This document shows, piece by piece, positions 36,836 to 49,815 of a stretch of DNA of 64,000 nucleotides. A program made the position numbers and the translations under genes. The notes under the pieces were generated by a model. That model saw only the letters and a program-made list of their open reading frames with translations. It was not told where the DNA came from and searched no databases. The DNA comes from Dreissena polymorpha. Lineage: Eukaryota > Mollusca > Bivalvia > Myida > Dreissenidae. The first letter of the stretch is position 1, and each line of letters starts with the position of its first letter. The DNA lies in assembly GCF_020536995.1 (NCBI RefSeq), contig NC_068360.1, positions 91,244,919-91,308,918 of the forward strand. The letters are read 5' to 3'.

Positions 36836-38853
36836 ACTCCAACAAACAGGTGATATGCTACAGTTGTGAAGACATGTCCCACCTGGAACTCTGTGATACA
36901 GTGGAGAAATGTGGCGATGGGGAAGTGAGGCATTTGTGTTTATAAATCATATACTTATTTGTGAATATCATTTAAACAACACGTTTTAGAACGATTTATA
37001 TAGAGCACCTTAAAGAATTTTAATTTTATGTACAAGAATCTAGATTAAGAAAGGAATATGTTTTCAGCTGTGTATGGTTGAGCGAACTCATGCCAAGTAC
37101 AGGTCAAGATGTGCCAATATTTCGGTAACTACAGTTTTAATAAATTAATTTAATGTCTCAATCAACTTATTCTACAACTTTGATACATATCTGGGAGTTT
37201 TGTTATTTATTGTTTCTACACAGATTTATCCGCTCCTTACGCTATGTTTATTTATTACCTCCAGTTTCTATTAATGTATGTTACACATATAATATGAACA
37301 GTATGCACAAATATTTTAATTGTGAAGGTATGGATTCAGATTTGTTCGGCGTATAATCCAAGTTCAATTCACTGTGTCGAATGTTGCAATAACGACTACT
37401 GCAATGGACGTAGATGCGGGGATGAAGGTATGCACTATTGAAACTCATGTTGAAACACACATGTAGTTGATTTATAATCATTTTATTAGCGTCGTTATTA
37501 TATATACTCATGCAAGAACGTTGTTGTATAATATGAGTCTAGGTTTAGTATCAAGACATGAACGAGGCCCATTGTGTTATACCTGCAATCACGTTCGAAC
37601 CATTAACGAATGCACGTCCATTAGACCGTGTAAAACATATCAGGTGAGTTTTAATGCCAGCACGATAGTTCATTGGAAAGTATGAACGATTCTGTTATGC
37701 ACCAAAAGGATATACATTTTAATGGATATAAAACGCATTTCTGTTACTCATTTAATAAATGCATACATTTATTACCGGCTGTACACATGTTAACAATTAT
37801 ACCGTATTCAAAGTGTCTAGCATTTTGCATTTTCTACAAAGCGTTCTTTTGCAATTTCTAGTCATGCAGTATTGAGGAATTTGGATGGCTTGATCACACA
37901 CACTTCAAGCTTGGGTGTGTTGATTCAACGGTATGTAAATATAATTATTGTAATTTAATATTATTTAAAATATGTTGAGTTAATTACTATATGTACTTAC
38001 TTTCAGTGTAGAGTAATATTTTATAGCAAAACATTTATTCAAATATTGTATTTAAGCTAATATAGTATTATATATCAGTAATCATTAATTTATACTAGTT
38101 CATTTTTCAGTGCAGCGATATTGGTAACGGATTGCCAAGCTGCAAATCCTGTTGTGATCAGGACTTTTGTAACACCAATTGCACACAACACCAGTCCATA
38201 GGAATACTCGGTAAACAATAATATTTTTCTAAGAAACATCTATAAAACACCAGATATGTTATCTCTGTGAAAATAAATTTGCAATTCAATAACATTTGGA
38301 TACTTGATTAAATTATTAATACAACAATAACAACAACCAAATTGTTAAGAAATGAAGCGTATACAGTATCATAGCCCACATTCCTGTTATATGAATACTC
38401 ATATATAGAGACATTGACAACTACATTTAGACGTGGATCTTTCAATGCCATTCTAAACAGGACGAATATCAAAAACTAAATTGTTGGAAGATAATGCCAT
38501 TTGTGTTACTATTATATGTAAGCTACAAATGCCTAAACAGTTAAGATCGTAATGAGCATACTACATTGTTCGATGTTTATACCTTGGCTTTCTTTGAACG
38601 GAATCAGATGTCTATCATTGAAACAAAACATTGTGTGCGTTGAGTAGTTGATCACAAAAATATAATTCTGAGAATCGAATCTACGTTACCGTTAATATTA
38701 TTGCGATTAAAAGTTTAATTTAAGTAATGTCCCATTGATAAATAATAGCGCAATAGTATGTGTTGATATTTTATTACAGGATGTCACGACGACCATCTGG
38801 CAAAGAATTGTGAAAATTCACAATGTGCATACGCTGTACCTTGTTGCAGATGA
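36836..38853 (+). CDS. Two Ly6/uPAR-type domains and C-terminal tail (3' exons of copy B)
   Basis: Seven small exons in compatible phases. Domain 1 begins VICYSCEDMSHLELCDTVEK and closes with CVECCNNDYCNG, the CC..D.CN signature of three-finger Ly6/uPAR folds. Domain 2 begins GPLCYTCNHVRTINECTSI and closes with CKSCCDQDFCNTNC. The last exon, from 38780, adds GCHDDHLAKNCENSQC and AYAVPCCR, then TGA at 38851-38853. No hydrophobic GPI-type tail was seen, so a secreted product is more likely unless another exon follows. Acceptors are mostly good (TTTTCAG, ATTTTTCAG, TTATTACAG); the fourth exon start (37549) was chosen over 37561 for its better pyrimidine context. Exon skipping or alternative ends cannot be excluded. 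Confidence 0.72.
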
Positions 38854-38981
38854 GGATTAAATGTACATAATAACATTCTGTTGATCTTCCCCATATTATA
38901 CAAATATTGAAACCATCTCGACCACTCCCTATCATCTTTCCAGTTAAAATACACATATAAAAAGAAATCTGGTCGAAATTA

Positions 38982-39333
38982 TTTAAAGGGGCCTTTTCAC
39001 AGATTTTCGCATGTATTGAAGTTTGTCATTAAATGCATATATTGATAAATGTAAACGTTGGATCTAAATAGCTGCAGTAAATAATCAATAATAAAATTAA
39101 GAAAAAAGAAAAAAGAAACCCTCAACAGGGCTCGAAACACTAACCCCTGGAGCCCTGGAGCCCTGGAGTGAAGGTCTTCCACTCGGCCATCCGTGCTCAT
39201 ACAGTGTCGAATGAAATTTATACTCTATAAAAGCAATCATCGTAGTTTTACAATATATAACGACAACAACAGAGCTATCCAAAGTATTCAATCGTTTCGC
39301 GTTGTAACGTGTACGTGGAAAGGCCCCTTTAAA
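38982..39333. repeat. TIR element carrying a reverse-strand tRNA-like segment
   Basis: The ends TTTAAAGGGGCCTTTTCAC and the inverse GTGGAAAGGCCCCTTTAAA differ at one of 19 positions, giving a 352-bp element with clean terminal inverted repeats. On the minus strand at about 39205-39120 it holds TGGCCGAGTGG (A-box) and GTTTCGAGCCC (B-box), as in tRNA-Ser/Leu. Between them is a triplicated GGGCTCCA-type tract. It is a MITE-like element that contains, or was built from, a tRNA-like sequence. Confidence 0.78.
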
Positions 39334-41280
39334 GCCCATATACACTCAAAATCAACAAATCTTTCATACGATATTTCGAAATAAGATAACACATATAAAT
39401 CATTTTTCCTTATAGCAACAGCCACAACTTCAATGCTAGATGTGGTATGGTAAAATATATTTACCAAGATAAAATATGCTCTTTTTTGTTTTTGTGATGG
39501 ACAATATTTCCAGCACATGTTCATGTACCGTGCTAGTGTTCGTGTGTCGTATATATAGATATAGTTGCATGTAAAAACAATAGAATTTATTGTGGCACAA
39601 CAAAATAAAAACGAGCATTTTGTATCTCGTTTAATCTTTACTTCTACGAGAGTAATCAAACGATATGCACCAATAAGTATCAACGGTTTATGTAACAAAT
39701 ACATTTTTTTACTTTCTGAAAAAACAATAACAAAATTTCTTATCCTAATAATATATCAAGCTTGTTTGAAAAGCTAATATGTGATATATCAATTAACTGA
39801 TTAAAGAGTACTTAATACAAAGTTTTAAAAAAAAGCATCAAGCGTTATGCATGGCAAATTTTAAGATTTGTGTACATTGAACATGAATATATTTTTTTAT
39901 TATACGGTATAGATATTTGAAAAAGTTGCATAACACGTTTTTCGTGGTTCTTGTTTAAATATCTTCTATATAAGGAACACGTGATGCCATTCTGATGTGA
40001 ATTTAACATGTGCGAGATGGATCAAGAGTAATAAAAATGAAGTTCACTGTACTATACTGAATAGATAAAAACTAGGAGTCATGTAAGACCAATTAAAAAG
40101 TTGGTTGTCCTGAATGACATTGACTTTGTTTCAATGATAGAATTCTTATATTATTTAACGAGAGAACAACACATGACAACGGTACAGAAACATGAGGGGT
40201 ACCCCTGAATATCTAGCGCGTTGATTTGTAAATACAAATTATGTTACTGTAACTATCTTAACTAAAATGTAAAGATATAATAAACAGCATTTTCAAATAC
40301 TCGCAAACCATAACAAAAAGCAGCTACACCGAAACAGGCTAGCAATAAAATTCCTATGAAAAATAAAATTATGATGATCCAGATAGCCAATATCGTATAC
40401 GAAACTAACATTTTTTCATTAAATATGTATCACTACATGTACCAGAACATGCCAATGCGAGATTGTTTTAGACTTATTGGGTGGAGAAAACGGTATTCCT
40501 TGACATGAGCGTGCTCAATATCAGGTTGTTCAAGAAGTGTATTAGGGCCATGTTCGTGCTCAATATCAATCGTCAAAACCAATCGAAACTCAACTTTACA
40601 TTTAAAATAACACCATGAGCAGTCGATTTATCAATTTTTGTCAAACAAAATGCTTCCATTAACAACTGGTACTTAAACAGTGCTAATTATTGTAAAAACA
40701 TTGATATTATTGTTAGTCCGTGTTCAATTTCAATTGACGGTTCAGGAAATCGCGAAATATTTAACGACTTGTTTCCACACTCAGACCAATAAGAAGAAAA
40801 CACTTGATACTCGCTGAAACCGCTCTGCTTGCCCTCTGATAGGCGTCAGCCGACTCAAAACAAGTAAGTATTAAGGAAGATGTACCTGTTTGAAAACTCG
40901 AGTTCTCGATCGAATCGAGGCATCGGCGGCCTTTTTTTGCTCAATTCTGACCACGTGATTCCCCGTATGGTTTGTTAAATGACCACAATACAGTATTTGA
41001 AATTCGCACTCGCCCATTTGCAAATGCGAGCTACAATCCGGACGATTTAAATGGCACAGACGGACATAAAAATGTCATCGTTAAATAATTCATTTTACGT
41101 CGTTTACTTGTTATTTTATAACCTACCAGCCTAAATGACTTATTCAACGTGATTGTCCTATTTTAAAATAGAACAGAACATGTTAAGACAGATTTGGTGA
41201 ACTAATGCGAGTACTATAAAGATAATGTAAAATTGTATGATAAAGCAGTTGAAGTTAAAAGCTAGCACATAATAGTTGTA
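39334..41280. other. Intergenic after copy B, nothing firm
   Basis: No supported gene. A possible small exon at 39417-39442 (acceptor CCTTATAG, donor G|GTATGG) would encode a short Thr-rich stretch but cannot be tied to copy B, whose frame already stops at 38853. AATATCA/GTGCTCAATATCA phrases at 40520-40570 repeat twice without clear structure. Confidence 0.4.
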
Positions 41281-42330
41281 GCAATTAGGACAATATTATA
41301 CAAAAAAGTTAACGGAAAAAGACCGAGCTTTCTTCATTTGTTTTTGGAGTTGATAGTGGGAAAAACAACATATATGAGCCTAATTAAGATTCGTTGACCT
41401 TGTCCTTTTAGTAAATTAAGCATTTAAATAAAGGGAAACAAATCATCGTTTCAAGAAGAGTATTATCTTATATGTATTTCGTGAATTATCATACCGTCAA
41501 CAAATATTGATGTCGATGAATTATTTTGATAATGTTGAACATTAAGTTATTGGTTTTATTGAGTATTACAAATGCTTGTTATATGTCGTACAATCTGTTT
41601 TATTCATGTTGGTGACTTCTAAATTGAATTGATCACTTACATATCTAAAAACCTACATCTTATCTATCATAAATTGTGTAAATGTTCTGTAAAGATTTCA
41701 GCCTTCGTATGTACGTTGAAAAATAAATTAAATGTAACAAATAACATTATCTATCAAATGTATGTCATGTGATAAGCTCATAGCGATACGACTGTCGATT
41801 GATACATCCTGAATTGGCGCCACCTCCTATCATAAGAGCCATCTCTTAAACATTGGCTCCATCTCTTTTGGAACAATGCAAACTAATCTACTACGTCCGC
41901 AAGAAGCCAATATGTTTTGCATGCAACATCTAATGTATGTTGTACGCAATCGTTTGATGCCGTTAGCGATTTTAATTGGGTGGAAATTGTCTCGTCACAC
42001 AGGAAAAACTAATCGAAATGCTTTTTAAAACTCCACCATGTCAGAATTTATAAAGGTTTTCACGTTCTTAAATGGGATGAGAATTGTGTTTCTGTACATT
42101 TTTGGTTGAGTAAATTTTCGCTGAATCCTACTACATTGCCCTATTTTATAAATAATGCGAAATATGTTGAAAAAAAAACAAACATATAAAACCTTATCAC
42201 CCTGTTAAACTATCCATGAAATTTCAAAACATCCGGGCCTGAGCGCCACCTCGGAAGTTGCATTGGCTCATTTATAAATGCATCTCAAAAAAGAGGAGGC
42301 GCGCGTGATTAACGGCATTGAAAATATCTA
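41281..42330 (+). repeat. Duplicated non-coding segment, partner of 63290-64000
   Basis: It starts GTTAACGGAAAAAGACCGAG and proceeds collinearly with 63300 onward: GTTGATAGTGGG, AGATTCGTTGACCTTG, AATCATCGTTTCAAGAAGA, GATGCCGTTAGCGATT. The stretch 41950-42330 also has an inverted partner at 62560-62960. It contains the GGCGCCACCTCC motif (41817) and GCGCCACCTCGG...GAGGAGGCGC (42243-42300). Confidence 0.75.
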
Positions 42331-43360
42331 AGCCGTTTTTCTATTCATCAGCGGTGTTATAAAAAACATTATATCATCGGCGAATAGTACGAAACATAAA
42401 ACAGAGTTAAAATCGATACCAGTTATGCTTTTCAGGTCAAATTCAGTTTCCAAATCATGATACAATTTAAACAAAGTGGTGATAAAAACTCATCCTGTCT
42501 TAAACCAATCATACACTCTAAGCTCTCGCTGAACGTATTTCACTGGTTTAAACTTGATAATTCACGAAATGTCATAAAGATGAGAATCGGCAATCGGAAA
42601 TATTATTCATTATATCTATTATCACCAATCATGTACCGGTATTTAATAAACAAACGAAAAATATTATTCTGAAACTGTCAGATGGCATTTCACAATGTCA
42701 TTACAAAACAAGAAAACTAGCATATTGTTTTACGTCAAATGTGAATAAAATACAAGCCTGTTAACAAGATATTAGCTTTTTTCTCAATATACACTTTCAG
42801 TTTTATGTGAGGGACAGTTGAAAATTGCTTTGACTCAGTTTTCACTAATTTTTATTGATTTGATAAATTGCTTACTGATAACAATTTTGAAACTGTCCGA
42901 ATGAGAAACAGAAAGAGATCTTAGATTGCTTCTCGTGTCATCAAACCTAATTAAGCAACCAAGATAAGTGTCCTGTACATAATTGAGAACAAACAGAAGG
43001 AAGGTATAAATTAGTTTAAGTAGTTAAAAGTCATGACATTTTGTTTTGAATAAGAACAATAAAGTTAAGAGCACATAATAAATGTAATGATTATGAACAA
43101 ATTTAAGCTTACCGTACATTTTACAAATTGTTTAAACATGTCTGCTGAAAATACCCAATATAGCACTTATTAGTTAAATATAAATGTACAATCCAAGATT
43201 TATAGCATTCCTTATTACTATTACAAATCGTCACATCATATTTAAACGTGGTGCAGTCTGATGACTTTTGTTTTGATTGCGTGAAATAAAATGGATGTTT
43301 ATGTATCATGTTTATTCATATTAAACAAACATGTTTACTTCTATAACAATAAACCAAATG
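42331..43360. other. Intergenic, nothing recognised
   Basis: No gene or repeat that I can support; small open frames lack coding features. Confidence 0.45.
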
Positions 43361-46300
43361 CCGGTCAGAATATATTTTTGTTTCAGGATAAATCTGCTGT
43401 GTCCAGGTTGTGCGGTTTAATGTTCAATGTCTCTGTTTCATATGAGACACTTATGTTTGTTTATATGTGTTTCGCTTCATATGTGTTTTCTTTCTCACCG
43501 AGACTAGCTTGTTTTAAATCTAATTACCAAAATAGTCCGCCAGAACATAGAACAATATAACTATTTACTACAGAATGGACAAGAGACTAAACATGGATGT
43601 GAATTTTAATTGTATGAATAAAAGTGAAAACATGTATAAATTTCCAAATTTGAATCACAAAGCTGTTGTTAATGAGATTAATTAAATGTTGTTTTTATAA
43701 ATAAGTGAAAATAAGATGTTTTTATGTTTAATGAGGGAGATTTCTTCAGTCCATTATACTTATTTGTCACTGATAGTGGTTTGAGAACGTCCGAAAGGGG
43801 AACAAATACAGATGAACACAATCCCGCTTGCTTCTTTCGTGATAAGACATAATTATGTTACCGTTCCAGTTACTTGTCTTGAAACTAATTTAAAGCCGAA
43901 CTCAATGTGATGAACAAGTTTGGACATGATAACGACCAGGTCATATTGATTGGTAAAACATGTATAATTAAAGCAAAACATGTTTGCAACAATGCTGTGT
44001 AAAATATTGCTCATTGCACATTTCTGAATGAACCAATCGCAAAACAATACATAAATTAAAATAATATATATTAGTTGTGATATAAATATAAATACAATTT
44101 TTCATAACGTGTATCAAGATCAAAGGTATCATACTGATGACACTTAAATATAATTATAATAGGCATTATTAATACGGTTTCAATAAAGTAATAAACAAAT
44201 CTATTTCATGCTTAATATATGTATATATAATCGCAATACCATTTCCTCGGAAAACGACCCGTCGATTTTTAAAATACGAAAACATTTTGAATTGTATGCT
44301 TGTACATGGACAGCACATAATTGTAGCGAAAATGGGTAAGACAAAGCAAAGGACCAAACGCAATACGGTTGAAAACATAATAATGAACACCATCAGCAGC
44401 AACATCCGTTCGGCTGGCGAGCTTCTATCAAATAGACTTCGGGCGTATTTGTGTTGGCTATTGTTTTTCCAATAACGTTATGCTCATTCGGAGTTTGTTT
44501 TACGGCAAAAGTCCAATATTTCAGGTGATTGGCGTTTGTCCCATGTAATCTCATTAATCGTTCAATAACGACTTTTGACATCGGAAGAAACCTTCCAGAG
44601 TAAGTTTGTTCATAAAAAAGGTCATATTAAGTCAATTATGTTTAAAGCGGTGAATATGATTTGCGAGATACTTTTCTCTGGTAATGATTGGCAATTAACA
44701 ATAACGGTAACATTACCAGCTTCGGTAAGGTATATTGTTCCGAGTTCGAAACTGACCTCGAAACTCGGTGAACGTACTAACATCAGGACGTCCGGTGATG
44801 CAGGCGATGACATACGTTATTACCTTCCTTCTGAAAAATGTTGACATTTAATTTCGATGTATTCGGTGACGGTGGGATCTTAGGGAACTAAGTTCCCGAT
44901 TTTCTTCGTTCACTTGAGTTGGAAAAGGGCCAAATACCGGACGACTCTGTCTGTTAGGCCACAGTTCCTATAATCAGCTGTTTCGTGCCCTTTTGTTATA
45001 AGATTCGGCTATATTTTTGTAACACAACAGAAATATGGCATTTAAAGCAGACAGCAGTGCATATAAGCTATTTATCAGTTTTTGATTTTTAAATATAATT
45101 TATTTAACATATCAATTCAAACACCACTCTTATTTAACCTAGCATTTGCATGTTTACAGTTTTATTTAAAAATTTATACATTCATGTAGGTAAAACTTTA
45201 TCTTTCAGTTTTCATTAATAGTGATGTTTTAGACCATAGACCGTTTAACAAATGGACCAGTTTGTTAGGCATGACAAGGTGTGAACTTCCCGATTCGCTG
45301 TTTAAATTAAAACGCTTCTGCGTGTACTTTTTAAAAAGTTTGTGTAGTCTAGTGATAGCGCATTGGCATTAAAACCACTTGCGTCGGAATTTCGATGCCC
45401 GCATCACAAACATCACAATAAGATGGAATATAATACCGAAATTATTACTTCACTACGTCTATAAATTATAATAACTATATAGTGAACGCATATTTTATAA
45501 CACGCCGTTCAAAACGTATAACGCGAACACACCATAAATTACTACTTTGCTAATAACATAGTTAAATAGCCATTGTCTATAAAGATGTCGAATTCGTAAT
45601 TGGTCAAACGTCTACAGTTAATCTTCCGCTATGGCATATAAGTGTTTTTTTTCTGTTTTTAATGAAACTTCGTTATCGCAGGTACAATAAAGACACGTTG
45701 AATAAATAAGTTATTTCAACCACATTGTCGGGATTAAGGACACGTCTATTGGTATATTTCAGTTGCATGCTATGTGTTTCGTTCACTAATTAGTTTTAAT
45801 TTATTTTAGATGGTTAATCGCGAAAGGAACACTCAATATATGTGATTTTCATTACCATCTTTTCGCAAAATGAATGTATAATTTATTTGCAGAATATTAA
45901 GCAAGTAAAGTAATTACTGCTGCTTGTTTCTTTTGTTTCTTTTGTTCCACAAATATTCACAATTACGAAGTTTTCATTAATTGGTAACTGTTTATTTATT
46001 CTGCTTTTGTATATCAAATCATCCAACCCTCAGCCACCTTATCTGCTGTGTTTTATTTCATTTCTGGGTCATTTATTGCTTTAATTTTGAGACAAAAACA
46101 CGTGTATGCCTTGGCCTTAGTGGCTTACATGTACCAACTGTACTGCTGAGTACAATTAACAGATAGAACGGAATTGTCTAAACAGAATAGATATGAATCA
46201 TGAGAGCTGGCTCACAACATATTTAGTGCAACGTTACATTTAAATAGCTAACTTATTTCCGGCATTCGTGTTGTTTGGAACGTAAAATACTTGTTTCACA

Positions 46301-46610
46301 CAACGATTCATTTTTTATATAACCTCCATTAATTTCACTTCTGATATTTCGCCAATCTATTATGGATACAGTAATCACTTTCTTTTTAATATGTTCTTGT
46401 ATAAAACATCAGCTTAATACCACTGACATGCAATCGTGTGATAATTGTTTAATGAACGCTATAATTGAATTGCGCCCTCTGCAAGCCTGGTCATTATTAT
46501 GCGTGTTTTTTATACAGAAGCCATACAAAATACTTTGTTATTATCTGACAGCGCATGCCATAATGATTATAAAATAAAACGATGAATAATTTGAAAAAAA
46601 GTATAGTCTG
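43361..46610 (+). repeat. Duplicated non-coding block with partners near D
   Basis: 43380-46600 aligns patchily with 57160-58610 (for example CAATGTGATGAACAAGT.TT/ATTGACA.GATA, ACATGTTTGCAA, TATTTGCAGAATAT, CAGCTTAATA.CACTGACA). 44400-46150 also aligns with 53820-55450 (GGGCGTATTTGTGT, CAATAACG, AACGAAATTATTACTT-like). It contains a tRNA-like remnant at 45344-45412. No coding exon of the gene family was found in it. Confidence 0.6.
45344..45412 (+). repeat. tRNA-like SINE head remnant, copy 1
   Basis: TAGTCTAGTGATAGCGCA (A-box like), GGCATTAAAACC, then AATTTCGATGCCCGC (B-box like). A paralogue occurs at 54766-54832 within a duplicated block. The layout recalls a tRNA-derived SINE head, too degraded to be a functional tRNA. 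Confidence 0.5.
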
Positions 46611-46778
46611 TTTTAGAGTGTAGGTTGCAGATATTCTAATAAGTGTATTTTTACCGCTTAAAATATTTCTGTACATTTAAATCGTCACAATATGTCCAAA
46701 ATAGTTGTTTATGTTTAACAATTGCAGTATGAATGCATTTCTTCAATTAAAAAAAAATCGCGCTATTTCGATTGGCGT

Positions 46779-46783
46779 TCAAT
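46779..46783. repeat. Target-site duplication TCAAT, left
   Basis: The five bases TCAAT directly precede the left CAGGGTA terminus and recur directly after the right terminus at 51890-51894. Confidence 0.75.
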
Positions 46784-48820
46784 CAGGGTAGGTATCCCAC
46801 GTGACAATTTTGCTAAAAAGGGGTTCTGGAAAATGGCTCCGCCCGTCGCTTCAGGTGAGTTTTCTTGGTATTTTATAGTATAACACTTAATGAAATACAG
46901 AATGCTATGTATAAAAGCCGTGCCATATGAAAAACACATGATCGGCGACACCTTAAGTTGCTGATAAATGCCCAACTTGCTCAGAAAATGAAACCGCGTG
47001 TCTGAGTAACAGAAAATATTGCCGATAAACAGGGGTCACGGAGCATTATTTTTTCAAAATACATGTATTTCTGGTTGTTCAAGACAGACTCATGGCTGTC
47101 GCACAATAACACATCGATAAATAGCCAAAACATTCTCCAAAAGAAATTCACGATGAATGAAGTGTTTTATCGCTCCGATCCGAAAATGATAAGTAATGGG
47201 TCACGCGGACTTACTTGCTAAGATGGGGTCACATTTTGACCAACATATATTAGCGATGTCATGACGCGTTTAAAATAACTTATCATTCCTTTTCTCTTCT
47301 AAGACTGTCCAGACTGTGCTGGAAGAGGCAAATAGCTCCCCGGTAACATAGCCTTCATTCCTAAAGCATGCTTATCGGGGTTCTATCTTGTAAACTGTAC
47401 TTGTCCAACTAGTAAAGATAATGCCGTCATAAGACAGCAACGTGTAAAACAAAATAGGAAACCACGTCATAACATTGTTTTAAAGTTTATCACTTTACAT
47501 GACGGATAAGGCGTGACACCGTTTGCTATATAGACTCAACTTAAACATATTCTATATAGCACTTTCGAATAAACTTTTGGATTTGGAACAAAGAAACTCT
47601 TCCAAGATAGCGTTTCAGTAAACATCAACTAGAAAACCATTTGCAATAAACATTTTCCCATAGAACAAAGCAAAACTTTTCGAAATAGCAATTCAATTGA
47701 CATATGACCATTTACCATTTTTCAAGCAAATCTATCGAGGTCGTATTTTCTATTTAACTTTGGCCACTTCGTTGCTGTTCAGTTAAAAGGTCGTTTATCA
47801 TTCGTTGAAATGAAGGAGATACGACGTCTTGCTGAACAACGACAATATACAAAACAAGAACATTGGCGATACACTATTAGACAAGAAATCTCTTTAAATT
47901 CTCACATTTGTATAACTAAATTGAGCAGGCGCCACAAAATAGCAATACGATACCTTAACAGAACAGCAACTCAAATCGAGGTTACAGAACAGTTTGTAAA
48001 CACAAACACAAGTTGAAAGTGCAATAGAAAGAAATTCACTTGATTTCCGAAGATGTATGACGTAATCTTTGCGAACACTTGTGAAAATACATATGACAAA
48101 TAGAGTTGGGCAAATGATCACACATGTATCTGAATATACGTTATACTGTATTTGTTTCTCTGCTTTGAATCTAGGTGTCGATATGTTCAAGTAGGATGAT
48201 TTAATGTATATCATGTCTTTTCCCCTTCGAACTGGAGCTTTAACCTGTGGTTCATGTGATTGTCTTCAGATATGCTGTGCCAGACGCGCGGAGAGGCGTT
48301 TACACATCGAAGTAGTTTAAGACGGCATTTGCGCACCCATGCAGGCCTTGCGATATATCACTGCTGTGGAAAAGCCTTCCAGGTAAATGTAATGCAATTT
48401 CTTTTATGTTTACACAATATATAAATACTTTACAAGTAAGGCATTGTCTACGGTTCGAAATATATTGAGTCAATTAGGATCTTTGAATTTATCAATTTAA
48501 TGATTTAAGCTCTTATTCAGAGTGTTATAGTGGATGGCTTGGCTAGACGACCCACACACGGCGTTTGTTATTTATTTACACCTCGATCCGGAAGAAACGC
48601 AAAGAGACTCAGCAGTTAGTTTCAAGCCTGCCATACTCGATGTCTGATAATAGCATAATGCAATAAAACTTCTGACTTATGATATTCACAGGAACTTGAA
48701 ATTTATCACTAAAGAACGTCTGTATGTTCATGCATGCCAATAGCCCCCCTCTTTATATTAAAAACCCCACAAGGAATGAAACACATTTAAGATCTACGGC
48801 TAGACCCCAACTGTCAAAAG
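46784..48820 (+). repeat. Left arm of the long inverted repeat
   Basis: It begins CAGGGTAGGTATCCCACGTG and ends GACCCCAACTGTCAAAAG. It contains GGTCACGCGGAC, GACTGTCCAGACTGTGCTGG and AAGGAGATACGACGTCTTGC, all matched inverted in the right arm. The short frames inside are not supported as genes. Confidence 0.9.
48271..48382 (+). pseudogene. C2H2 zinc-finger-like exon in left arm
   Basis: After the acceptor TTGTCTTCAG it reads MLCQTRGEAFTHRSSLRRHL, then RTHAGLAIYHCCGKAFQ, and the donor GTAAATG follows. The pattern F-x5-L-x2-H-x3-H is intact. The second cysteine of the first finger is Arg and the second finger start is one residue short (YHCCGKAF), so zinc binding is doubtful. An inverted copy lies at 50257-50366 (DMLCQTRGEAFTHRNSLQRH, then LRTHAGLAIYHCCGKAF). 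Continuation exon sequence sits in the loop at about 49600-49810. Confidence 0.7.
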
Positions 48821-48943
48821 CAAATGCATTCACATACGAAACAAAGATCGATTGAAATCGTTTCGGGTCTTTGGATACATAAACAACATTGGTGAATTTT
48901 TTGTTTCATGGGTTAATTCATGTGGTTTTGTCAGTTGAGGCTA

Positions 48944-49050
<107 letters not shown>

Positions 49051-49306
49051 AATGTGTATCATTCCGGGTGTTTATTTTATATGGAGAGGGGCAATGTTCA
49101 AACAAAAACATACAGACGTATTGAATTATAGTAATATAATTTCAAGTTCCTGTTGGATAATGCAGCATAAAACTATGACAAAGGGCAATGGCGTTTTCTG
49201 CATGGCGGTTCACCATAGGGCTCAATTCAATTGATGGTAATCTTTTGGATGGTAGTTTTAGTTAGTTTTAGGAATTTATTTTAAGGGGTTTTCCAAATAT
49301 GACCTG

Positions 49307-49600
49307 AAAACAAGAGCACCGCCAATTGCACAATATACGTCCAAAGGCATTTAAGAATATCATAGTGAAGGGCTCGTTACTCTGGAATTACAGAACCGAT
49401 CCGGATTTGTGTTACTTCATGCACAACTAAATAGCATGGTAATCATGTGTGCGGGGATGGTTGTTTTAAATCCGTAGTATAGTATGAAAGATCTAATACA
49501 CAAACAATTGCTGACAGACGGACGGACATACACACGTACAGACGGACGCACGCGCCTTAACATAATGCGACCCTTCGAGCGTATACAAATTCATTTGACC
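49307..49600 (+). repeat. Dispersed-repeat-like segment with GACGGAC tract
   Basis: AACAAGAGCACCGCCAATTG begins a segment ending in a CAGACGGACGGACATACACA tract and GCGACCCTTCGAGCGTATAC. This organisation is familiar from mollusc dispersed repeats, but no second copy is present in the window, so this rests on recall. It splits the finger exons in the loop. Confidence 0.4.
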
Positions 49601-49602
49601 GA

Positions 49603-49809
49603 TATTTCTGGATTCAGACCATCTTAAACGGCACTGAGCGACACATCACGAGGGGCCAAAGAATCACGTATGTACAACATGTGGAAGGTCATACGCAACG
49701 AGGCATCAACTGGCCGCCCACGAAAGGTCAGAGAACAGTAACAAAGAAACTGTGACGTGCACAACGTGTAGAAAGACTTTTAATTCAGAGAAGCTGTTTA
49801 AACATCATT
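49603..49809 (+). pseudogene. C2H2 zinc-finger exon remnant in the loop
   Basis: The frame reads FLDSDHLKRH, a stop (TGA), ATHHEGPKNHVCTTCGRSYA, TRHQLAAHERS, then VTCTTCRKTFNSEKLFKHH and a stop. Two fingers keep C-x2-C plus the F-x5-L-x2-H spacing. With the exon at 48271 this would give a short multi-finger protein of the general transcription-factor type. The stop and the lost residues argue for decay. Confidence 0.65.
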
Positions 49810-49815
49810 AAGGAA

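Larger units (their letters stand above)
31982..38853 (+). pseudogene. IgGFc-binding/EGF/Ly6 family member, copy B; 5' half broken, 3' half intact
   Basis: Inferred exons are 31982-32042 (signal peptide, MAHMHWVILASLF start), 32128-33302 (IgGFc-binding module), EGF exons 33672-33785, 34771-34884 and 35779-35892, and Ly6/uPAR exons 36836-36924, 37068-37124, 37340-37427, 37549-37643, 37862-37930 and 38111-38210. The last exon, 38780-38853, ends at TGA. The IgGFc exon is out of frame near 32337, garbled at about 32460-32490 and has an in-frame TAG at 33214-33216; the first EGF exon has TGA at 33743-33745. The later EGF and all Ly6 exons are open with matching phases. Either the gene is dead with a young 3' half, or the 3' part is still used from another start. 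It is the only place in the window where the full exon plan of the family is seen. Confidence 0.75.

Noticed and set aside
39288-39704. 138-codon antisense frame
   Set aside because: Runs through the TIR element at 38982-39333 and AT-rich flank; no domain, no duplicate conservation.
44575-44844. 89-codon frame as a gene
   Set aside because: Lies in the duplicated non-coding block, and its partner near 54.0 kb does not keep the frame open.
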